From contig OZ037765.1 in NCBI GenBank assembly GCA_964035545.1, forward strand, positions 10,472,698-10,536,697: DNA of 64,000 nucleotides. The letters run 5' to 3'. This DNA is from Bugula neritina. Lineage: Eukaryota > Bryozoa > Gymnolaemata > Cheilostomatida > Bugulidae. The notes beneath the pieces are model-generated. The model did no database searches and had not been told where the DNA came from. It saw nothing but the letters and a program-made list of their open reading frames with translations. This document shows, one piece after another, positions 50,901 through 62,900 of the stretch; the stretch's first letter is position 1; each line of letters opens with the position of its first letter. The position numbers and the translations under genes are program-made.

Positions 50901-53900
50901 CAACACATAAAGTAGTTACTGCTAAAAGTAGTAAAATAATATTACAAGCACTAGTGTGTGTGCTCCGCTTGCTGCAGTAGACCCATAACAATAACAGGAC
51001 ATAGTACAATATAGTACATAATACAATATTATCTGTTATAATTGTTTGATTATTGGTAATGCTATTAGCCCCAATATCTATTTGATATCTTGGGCATATT
51101 GTTTGTGTTACTTGCAAAATCTTTTGGGGTTTATTACTCTTGCATATAGAGCAAGAGCCTGCTGTGCTGTAACGCAGAACATAGACAAAAATGCTATGCA
51201 TAAGTACATGCACCTGCATTAGTGTTGAATGATAACCAATGTTATATGACTGAGTTAGTGTAATAAATTTATTGCTATTGCAAAGCTGCAGTGCATACTG
51301 CTTAATTTTGATGGTTAGTTAAATCAATGTGTAAATGTTTTTCAAGAAAATATAAATAACATGCATTATATGATGTATCCGTGTGTACAGAGTATTACTG
51401 TTGTGTGCTTTTAATTTTTTTTCTTTTTTGTTGTAAAATAAAGGCCACAAAGAAATGTTGTCATTTTATTTATTTCATTGTAAAAACTTTACAATGGCCA
51501 TTTTTAAGACCTTAGTACTTATTGCCAACATAACTTTAGGCAAAACAAATCTATCTCCATCAGAAAGCAACCTTAACTGGTTCCTAAAGGGTTACAATCA
51601 TGAATAAACATGAATATCTACAATTATGCATTATTATTTTATTTTTATTGTTATTAAATTACAGGAACTCCAATTACATTAGCTGATTGCATTCAGAGAA
51701 ACCTAATTGACTCAGAAACTGGTAAAATATTTGAAAGCAAATTGAAGCAGCTAAACATAGCAGTGCCTAATCAGTTTATGTCGTCTAGAAGCACCAGATA
51801 TGCACCCATAAATTTTGAGGATGCTTTAAAGGTAAGACTGAAAATGGGGTAAAATGTATGTTTGTTTATTGATGTATTACACCTAGCAAGGTTTTAAAAT
51901 GATAGCTTAATAAATGCTGCCAGTTTTTTAACATTAGGCTATATTTTTGCCACGCATTTGACCTTGAAGATAAATTACATGCTATTACTATGGTATCATA
52001 TCTATTTCATCATATAAAAATTATATGAATAGTATTGAATATTTTTCACATTATATCATGTATAGTTAAGACATTATATTATATATACTGTGCAATAAAC
52101 ACATAAAATAATACATAATCGAAGTGTCTTCTGCGAGCTGTTAGCACTAGTTGACCCAGTCTCCTATATTCTTAGCCATAGATATGTATTATTTCCATAG
52201 GTGGGGCTGTTGAACCCGTACACAGCAGAGTTCCAGCACCCTCAATCAGATGAGGTTAGCACACTCGGGGATGCAGTAGTCCAGCAGTATATATCTGGTA
52301 AATCAGTTGTGGTCCAGGACCCCGCCACCGGCAAGAGGTACTACCTGGACGAAGCTTTGAAGAGGGGACTCATCAGTCCTGATAATGGTATGCAATGTAA
52401 CTCAATGATGCATAGACTTGATTTCAGTCTTTTTAAAAACGTAGTAATGTAAAGTATCGCAGTGACTAAATCATCAAATGTGTAATTAGAATAGTACCTT
52501 GCTGTTGGCTTTTCATGTGTTACTTCCTGTATTGTAAGAGGCTTGAAAGTCAAAATGAAGATATCATAACTTTTTCTGTTGTGTACACATTACTATTTTT
52601 AATTTCGAAAGACTATCCAACTGTAAATATGATATAAATACTCGTAAAACTGACTAAAAATGTTAATTTAACTGTTTTGCTACTAACTTATAGGTGACAT
52701 ATTTGACACAAGAAAGGGAGAAAAAGTTATGACTCTGTACGAGGCTTTAAAAACAAAGCTGTTTGAGAGCGTGTATGACCCCTTTGACAGTACGCTACTA
52801 GATCCCAATAATGGTCACAGAGTGGACGTAAATCAGGCGGTTAAGAGATCAATGCTTGGCCATAACACCTGCATTATCTATGATACAGAGAGAGGCAGAC
52901 AGGTACAAAGAGCTCTTTTCATGTTCTCCAACTTTAAGTTGTCTTTCTCATTACTAAAGGTTTTGGTGTTGTTTCATTACTTTACATTTTAGTTTGTAAA
53001 TCAGGTATGTTGTGTTGTATTCAATCAGGTGTCATTTGACGAAGCTATAGATGATGACATCATAGACAGACATATGGCAATGTATGTTGATAAAAAAGGT
53101 GGGCGAAGACTAATGTGTAAAACTGCAGCTGAGATGGGGCTGATAGAACCAATTGGAGCTCCTGTGTTAGGCAAGCTAAGAGTGTTGGAGTCAATTCATA
53201 AACTTTATGCTGCTCCAGGGGACAGGTTGGTGGAAAATCTTCAGCCTAACATAATCAATATTCAACTTCAGCTTCAAACTTTTAGTGAAACACCAAACAT
53301 TTTGGGCCTTAGAGCTTTGAATTTGTCAATTTCAGCTTTTCATACTGCTATAGTTAAATATTAACGTACGTTGTTAAACCTTGAGGGTTTCTATGGTGGT
53401 ATGCAAGTTTCCATATCTTTTTTCATCTTTCACCGCCATGCCCTGATCGGGTAGTATGCAAGTTCCCATATATCTTTCCGTTTTTTATAATCATGTTACA
53501 GTATATCTGCCCCCTCCTACACAATGTATGAGGACGTAAAGTCAACAGCCGTAAGCACTGTGTCTAAACCAGATGTGAGGACTGAAGTAGATATGCAAGA
53601 GTATAAAACTGAAAGAACCATCAAACTCAGTGGCAAATCTGAAGATAAGCTGGAGACTGAAATAGGCCCGGGTGATAAAGTACTCATACCAAAGCCCTTC
53701 AAGCCAGGCAGAGCAGCTCCTAAACCTCAACTGCCAGTTCCACAGAAACCAGTAAGGAGTAAACATCTAGCAAAGTCTCAGCATGGTAAACCAGTAGCAG
53801 AAGACCAGATAACACCGTAAGTTTACGACAATAGGCTATTATTGAATAACTAATAACACTATTGGTGAAAATATATCTAAGCCTTGTTATTGGGTATTCT

Positions 53901-56900
53901 TCTCTCTAGATTCTAATGAATCTTATTAATACTGTTAGTTCAAAACTGGTTGCGTAATTTCAGAGTTTTTGCCGAGTTATATTATGATGATGAAGGAAGG
54001 TAAGTTTAAAATGAAGTTGCCCTCTCGTTGAGTCGTTGCTATATCTTGATTGTGGTGTCGGGATATGCTGGGGTATTCTGGGATATGCTGGGGTGTGCTT
54101 CAATGTCTCGGTCTACATGGTTTTGTAGCTGGAAAGCTTTTTTGTGGCTTTCAATGTTCTAAAGCTGGTAGGAAAATGTCCATTTAAATTACACTTCATG
54201 TAGGTTATTTTATATGAAAGTGGAAAATGAATCACAAGTTTATATCCATCAACTCATTCACTCTTGTGGCTTACCATTATTAAACTTTTAACTGACTTCC
54301 TTAGGTAAGATATATTGGCTGGGACACTTTACATTTTATAGTTGCATAAAAGTTTGTAAATTTACTTACCATTAAGTTTAACATAACTGAGATGCCATCA
54401 AATTCTGATGGTCTGTTACCTGCTGTATATGTATATACTGTGAAACAAGGCACTAGTTGATGTTGCTAATAATTATGACCTGCAGCTGCTCTAATAAAGA
54501 TAATCATGACCTCTATTCATTTGTCTACTGCTAAAAAATCCATTGTGCTCCTCCTGCCATCACCATTGCCGCTACTACCCGTATGTTGTATATAGTGATG
54601 TATTAGCTATGTAGTGCTGTTATACTCTATATAGTTTTGTTATACTCTATAATATGGGGATGTAATAGGCTATATAGTGCTGTTATATGCTAGATAGTGT
54701 AATTCGAACTTACTGTCAGGCTAAAATCAAGTGGTAAGATGTGGTCTAAAATCATAATGAAGAAAGCTTTGTCTAATTCCTGTCTTCCAAGGTTGAAGAT
54801 TTCATTTTCTGAGTCACATGAGAATTATTTTGAAAAGTTACTGCAGAGATTGGAAACTAAAAGGATTTTAATATAAATTATATGCTTGTTTGGTTTAACA
54901 TGATTTAGTCTGCTTTTGTGACATAAAGAAAGAAGCAAATAAAAATTTGGAAAACAAAACATTGTTTTATATTTTGTTGTATAGTACCAAAAAAGCTATG
55001 AAAATTATTTTGTAACTCTGAGTTGATGGGGCCTTTAAACATCAACAGGTAGATTGCCTACGAAAATTAAAAAAAACATCTGGTACAGCATAATCGGAAT
55101 GTTTTTATGTATCCAAATTTTCAATACACACCTTTGGTTAGCTGCTTCAAACAGACAATTATTAGCTGGTAATTATTATATGCTAAGCAAAATTAGTAGT
55201 CTGCAACTATATTAGTAGCAGACTACTAATTTTTAACTTGAATGTTTTCATGAGAAAAGTTGAGAGTATAAGTTCATTGATCACCAGCATCTCTTTCATG
55301 ACTGTTTAGTTTATGCTTGTCAGGTTATTTTATTCTATCATATTATATACCTCAAGCATTGTACTAAGATTTTCTTTTACTTTTATATCAAGTATAGCTG
55401 TTTGAAGCTTGTGAACTTAAAACTGAATAGTATGCCAGTGAAACCTCTGTTAATGTATAATTACAACACCACCGTATGTTACACACAGGCTAGCTAAGAA
55501 ACCTGCTGAACGTCCCAAGTCTCCAGAGGACTTACTGCCCCGCCAGAGCGCACCTAGTTTTGGTCCACCTGTTCTTGGCTCTCCTGGTGAGCCTAAAATA
55601 ATATCGGTGACTGAAGAGGTTTATGAGACAGTGGAGACGACTCCTAACACTAAAGCTAACAGAAAACCGGTGGATGATATCAGTGCTCCGGAATATTTCA
55701 TTAAAGGTTTGTAACCTAATGGTGTACTAATGCAATAAAACATTTTATTATAGTTTAAAACTGTGCTTTTAATACAAAATGTTGTAAAATATCGAAAATG
55801 ACTGTGGAAATAACAGTGTAGAATTTTCATACTATTGATACATATAACTGTATATAACTGTATAACTGTATAGCCAATAACCTTTTTGTAGTCTAGTGCA
55901 AGTTTATTTAAAATTTCAAAAAAGTACCTATCAACACACTCAACTGTGTTTTTACTGTACTTCGATGTTGAATATGTTGAAAAATCTGATTTCTGTGATA
56001 TATTCAGGAGAAGCTGTTGAAGTGCAGATTGAAGATGATGAGATAGACAGCTATCATGTAGAGCTCAAAACAGAACGACCTCCAGAAATAGACTGGGATC
56101 TTAGCTTACAGCAGAAACCTGGCAAAGAGCAAACAGTGACCAAGGTTGTTGAAGAAGTAAGCAGTTGTATGACTTTTATTTTAAACACATAATTGTATTC
56201 CGTTATTTCTTTCAGCAGGTCAGTTGTAAAACTGTTTGCAAACAACTAAGCGACTAAGATCACGTGTCTGTATCTTTTCAAAAGTAGGCCATAAGGATTT
56301 TTGGAGACGCTGGTACTCTTACAAATCAGTTAGCAAGAAGTTAAAAGCAAATTTAGCAATGTTATTGTCTCATAGCCTGAGCTTTAGTATAAGCTTACCT
56401 AATCATCGTATCAAATTCTAGATCGCAAGATCGGAACTTATTTTTTCTTACTCTTGATTTGCACAATACTTTCTGCTTGTTGCTAGGTAGTTGAAGAGGT
56501 ACTGGATAATGCTGCCAATCAGCAACAGGTTTCCAATCAGCCTCTGCAGATAACAGTTGAATCTACAGAAAAGGAGACTCCTCTTCAGCAGCCTGTTGAA
56601 GAGCCTGTGGATCCCAACTTCAATAAACCAGTGGAACGAGGCACTGAACCTTCTCCTCCGCAGAGAATTCGAGATAAGGAGATTATTATCATAGAGCACG
56701 AGGGAGCCACTGTTACTAAGAATATTAACATCAACATTGAGTCTGCTTTAGAAGAAGGTAACAATATTTATATTCAATAAAGTTAGTGGGAATTGAATTG
56801 GAACAAATTGGACAGGTTGGTAAAATAATGAACTCGGTTTTGTAGAAAGAAATGCAGCTGTTGTGAATAGCATACAAAATGGTGTGATTCACCTCAGCCC

Positions 56901-59900
56901 TGCTAGATTAAATGATTCAAGTTGATGTAATAAATCTTGGGTTGCATGCATAATGCTACAAGCATGCATTACATTTTAACTACTGAAAAAATACGATACT
57001 ATGTAACAAAGTAACATGTTTGTTTCTTTTTAGGTTACATTGACTTGGCAAAAAGAGAGTTTACAAATCCCACCACTGGAGAAAAGATGCCGCTAATAGA
57101 CGCCATTAAGAAAGGCTATATACAGGGTAGTGATGCTGAAATCAAAGATGCTATAACCTCCCATTATGAGAAGATGAAATTGGCTAACCTTAAGAAAGCT
57201 ATTATGGAGTATAGCACTACCAAGGTACGAATCTACCCAGTTGTTTGTATTATAAAAGGTAATACCTTTTATTAATGTTACTGTTTTCTGTGCTTGAAGT
57301 AGAAGGATATCCTACTTAGTCTACGGGCTTATTTTAACTCAGTGGGTGTAAATGCCACATAGAAAGTATGTAAGAATTCAGAGGGTTAAACATTTAGAAT
57401 GTATGCAAATTTATTTTCTGTTCTGTCCATGAAATTTTCTTATATTGCAGTGTATTGCTAAACCACTTAGGGGTGTATTATTGTAGGAATTTTCGTCATT
57501 TGTTGAGAAAGAGCATAATGGTATGCCTTTGACGGATGCCCTTGCTGGCAAACATTTAGACCCTCGGTCTGGTAAGTTTGTGGATCCAAGTTCGGGACTG
57601 ACATACACACTAAAGGAAGCTATAAACCACGGTATGCTAGATGGAGAGAGTGCTGAGTTTACCAACCCCGGCAACAAGAAGACCTACTCTTTGAAAGAGG
57701 CCTTGGATAGGAACGTTCTAGATAGTTATGGAAAGTGGACCAGCCCTCTAACAGGTACACTGAGACAACTTCAATCTGTTGTAAAAATTTGATGTTACTT
57801 TAAAATTTGCAACCAACAAAATCAGTGTAGCATACATGATTTTACTTGCCTTTGGTAAGGTTTTTCGTAAAATTGTTTTGTGTTGTTCATCAGGTCAAAA
57901 ATCTCATTTTGCTGATGCGATTAAAAAAGGGCATGTGTGTATGATTTCCACGGAGCAGACAATAAACAAAATGACAACCATTACGGAAATCAAAAAGGTT
58001 GAGGTGCAGTTCGTGATACATCCTGTTACAACAGAGAGAATAGACTATAACCAAGCTGTTATTGAAGGTAGGGATGCTGTGTTATATTAGTCTTGCAGAG
58101 ACTGAAATATAGGCTATAGACTATTGAGTGTAGACAATACAATTATTGTAGCTGTAGACATAGGATGTAATCTGCTAAAATATCTCTTTTTTTATCAAGA
58201 TTGACTAAATCCGCCTTCTCCAACTACTAGCCAATCACAACTGCATTTAGAATGTTGTTGAGTTTCTAGAATATATATTAATTTTAGATTAAATAAAGAG
58301 TATAAAAAATTTGTTGCTGTTCTTATTACTGTTTGTTTTAAATTTTTTCAGCAGTAGAAAAAATTTAGAACTCTTTTCTATGGCTTTTTGTGTTATTTCT
58401 GCTCTGTTTTATTTCCATATTTTGATCCATTATTTTAATATACTTACAGCAAGTCTTGAACTGTTGCTTATAGTTTCACGATAATATAAAATAGATAATA
58501 TTACAACATGTTACATATTAGCTGATAATATTAACACTCTTCTAGCCACTTTACTCCTTCAGTGTAAAGTGTAGCAGTTAGCCACATATAACCCATTGCT
58601 TAGTTAATATATTGAGCTGTATGCTAATTGGTTTTGCCATAAAACACACTCATATGTTATGAATTTCAACATTTCTACTGTTGATTAGTTCTAATATAAC
58701 CTGCATACCCTTCACTATATACAGAAGTGTTTATGTTAATTTCAAAGCTACTGTTGCTGCTAGTAGTCATTTAGTTGCTGAGTAAGAAGGTCTACTCTCC
58801 AGGTATAATATGATATTTAGCATACAGGTATAATATAATACTTAACATACAGGTATAATATAATATTTAGCATACAGGTATAATATAATATTTAATATAC
58901 AGGTATGATATAATATTTAACATACAGGTATAATATAATATTTAACATACAGGTATAATATAATATTTAACATACAGGTATGATATAATGTTTAACATAC
59001 AGGTATAATATAATATTTAACATACAGGTATAGTATAGTATTTAACATACAGGTATAATATAATATTTAGCATACAGGTATAATATAATATTTAATATAC
59101 AGGTATGATATAATATTTAACATACAGGTATAATATAATATTTAACATACAGGTATAATATAATATTTAACATACAGGTATGATATGATGTTTAACATAC
59201 AGGTATAATATAATATTTAACATACAGGTATAGTATAGTATTTAACATACAGGTATAATATAATATTTAGCATACAGGTATAATATAATATTTAACATAC
59301 AGGTATGATATAATATTTAATATACAGGTATGATATAATATTTAACATACAGGTATAATATAATATTTAACATACAGGTATAATATAATATTTAACATAC
59401 AGGTATGATATAATATTTAACATACAGGTATAATATCCACTGTGGATGGCATCTATCGCAACCCTGCAACTAACGATACACTCTCATTGGATGATGCTGT
59501 GAAATATGGTTTGATAAGTGGAAAAGTCATCGACACAAACAGAAAAACTGAGGAGAAGATTCTAGATTCCACCAACATAGTGTCTCACAGTATGGATGAG
59601 AGAGATGGTGGGGACAGCAAGCAATTACATGAGTCTAGTCTACACGTGAGTGAACACTATGCATATTAGTAGCTTTAGTATTAATTTTTAACAAGTTAAA
59701 ATAAAATTATGTAAAAGGACATTTTTCAAAGCTTTTCTAGAGAAGATGGTAAAGTTTTTATCACCTCATCTTATAAGAAATATGAAGTATAAGGTAATTT
59801 TGCAGGTTATTAAGTCACCTATGAAAAGCTATGTCATAGATACAGTGGTAGACCCACGCACTAATAGAACCCTTTCGGCAGGGGAGGCAATCAAACTTGG

Positions 59901-62900
59901 CATCATTGACCCAGCCACAGCCACTTACCACAACATTGTGACCGGAGAGAGCATGACCTTTGAGGAGGCCATTAAAGTGAGTCAAGCTCTTTATTCACTA
60001 AATGCTTTTAAATAAAATATATTGTTGGTGGCTCAGTCTTCGCAACTCTGTGAACTACGTTGTTGCAGTTAAACAAAACCAAAATAGAGAAATAACTTTA
60101 CATTTAATAATCAGCCATTTTAGCTTAAAAAGAAATGGTAGTGTACTAATAGTGCAATCATGTTGTTTAAATGGCAACGAGGACATCTGACTATTGTATA
60201 TATTCATGTTGTAGAGACAACTCCTTCGCTGTATGGAGACAACTGACTTACCAGACGGAGAAAAGTTCAATATTCTTGGAGTTATATGCCCACGTACCAA
60301 TCAGGAAATTTCGCTGTCTCAGGCGTTGGATGAAGGAGTGATTGATTTTGGCAGAGGTTTGTAATTCATTTTAAGGGTATTTCATATAAATTGTGTATCT
60401 ATAATCTATATAATAATATCTATATATGTGTATGTATGTATGTATTTACATTATATATGTATGTACACTATATATGTATGTACACTATGTATGTATGAAC
60501 ACTATGTATGTATGTACACTACATATGTATGTACACTGTGTATGTATGCATAAAATATTCAGATGCCTGATGACGGGATTTTTTATAAGAAACATTTGGA
60601 TTAGAATATTGCTTGGATTATACCGCATATTGTGTGCGAAGGTTATTATACCTGTTTAGGATAGTCTAAAAGCTCAAGTGTTGGGTAATATGATCACTGT
60701 ACATTTTGTAACACATGGAGACTGTATTCAGCTCAGTAAAGTGTTGTTACAAGCTCCAAAACTGTGGTAATCAGTTTGTAGTTTAGTAATTAGAGAGGAA
60801 AACAACTAATCTTACTTTTCACGAGATACCTTTGCGACTGTCAGCTGTGTATTATAATACCGATGCCTTCCTTGCATAGGAGTGTATGTAAACACTGTCA
60901 CCAGAAGAAACATGTCCTTCGCCGATGCCATTGATAGGAAACTGATGCGCTGTGAAGGAAGGCTACCTGAAGGTATGACTAATACTGTAAGGAATGAGGA
61001 AGAGGAAAATGTGACCAACGCCGTGTACACGGAGCAGAAGTCCTACACCATCACTGGAGCTAAGGACACTTTGACTGGTAAGATATTAGCTGCCCTAGCA
61101 GAAGTTATAGTCTCTTGAATAACTGGCATCATGAAAGTATTGAAAATGTAATATACGTATATGTTATAGGTGATTATACATTATTTCAGTAAGGTTATAT
61201 TATGCGTGAGTGCTAGTGTATATACTTGTTATGTCTAATTATTGAATGTGTACTAAATGTAAAGCTGTACTCACAAACTATGTTTTTATTAAATCATGAA
61301 GCTACAACACAGCAACGTATAAAACAGTCTTTAGTTGATTAAGTTAAATTATTTTTCATCATTACTCTGAGTGATGGCATCAAAAAATTATGGTTTCAAT
61401 CAATACATAACTTTTTAAAATGATAGCTGCGTTTATTCAATCTATTGATGTTAGAAGGTTGGAGGGCCGTGTAAATAGGTAATTAAAATGCTAATTGACA
61501 GGGAAGACTCTTGGAATAAAGGAGGCAATAAGAAGAGGTATATTAGACTCAGATCTTAGCACCTACAAAGATTTGCGTACCGGGAGGTGCTACACTATAC
61601 AGGAAGCTATAGACGAAGGCATGTTGGTGGCTACACTGGAAGATAATAAGACTCCTAAAGACTCTACTGGTGAGTGCATTTATAGGTTTATGTACATTTA
61701 TTGGATATCATCAATCAGTAATCAAAGATTTGTTTGCCTGTTTTACAATAATACTATGTATGGATTATTTTCGGAGCTGAAACCAGTAATTTTAATATAA
61801 ATTGCAGCCGCATGCAGGCATACACAATAGAAGTTGTCATTAACTTTACTGTACTAATATAGTTATAAAACTAATGTAGCGGCCATATTAATTTTTTAAT
61901 TTAAAAATACTTCAATGTTTCACATTAAAATAACAATTATGAGCGTCGTATTTGCATTAGCTATAATCTTAAAAATATTCTGCATACAATTTTGACAGTA
62001 TTGCATAACACATGCACAATTTTGTAGGTAGGTAGGCATACATTTGTTACCTTACCTGTGGAAAGCTTTGTGCACATGAATTTAATTGATTGGTCGAGAA
62101 AAGCTTGAACTTCATTATGTTAACATAAGCTATTTGCATCACATCTTTCCATGTAGTATATTTACTCTAGTATGCAATCTGTATGCATAGTCTACTGTTA
62201 CAAAGTGTATTATTAGCAGATATATATCTCAATCAGCATATCTCACTGCTAACACATTATTACGAGTCAGTGTGTGCTATGCTGTGTGCTCTTATACATA
62301 CAGTTTATTGAGAGTGGGATATGCTTAACACTAGATACTAACAAGCATATACGTCTCTCTTACATAATATTCAGTAACTAAGCATAATGACTTTTTATTA
62401 TGACTATAACTATAATAAAAAGAAGACTAAGTCACCAAACTCTGATGGATACTTTACAGACACCTCCATGAAAGTGAACACCACAAGGACATTCGATATT
62501 GAAGCAGTCATCGATCCAAAAACACAAAAAGAGGTCTCAGCCGAAGAGGCGGTGCAGAGGGGGATAATTGACGAGGCTACAGGTAATTGGAAATATTTGT
62601 GTGGCGAGTTTGTTTTGTGTATAGACAATACAACTTGGTAATGAATTCTATAGCTTACTCCATCAGGCTATTAAACAATTAAAAAATTGCCCAAGTCAAC
62701 AAAGGTTTGCTACAACCAAACTTTTTTACAATGAGATTATTGTAAGTGTTACAGAATGTTCTAACCATGAATCTAGTGGCATAGTTTTACTAATCAACAT
62801 GTTAGGTGTGTGCTGGTACGTTGAGCTGATTTTCTGTAGGTGACTATGTCAATGTGGATACCATGGAGAGTTGGAGTATGGACAATGCCATCAAACAAGG

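Noticed and set aside
53226-53364. Extension of the plakin exon to the stop at 53362, which would end the protein
   Set aside because: The donor at 53226 joins in phase to the exon at 53502, and plakin repeats resume downstream. Read-through could give a short isoform, but nothing in the sequence requires it.
58800-59427. CRISPR array
   Set aside because: The repeats are directly adjacent with no unique spacers, and the genome is eukaryotic. It is a minisatellite.
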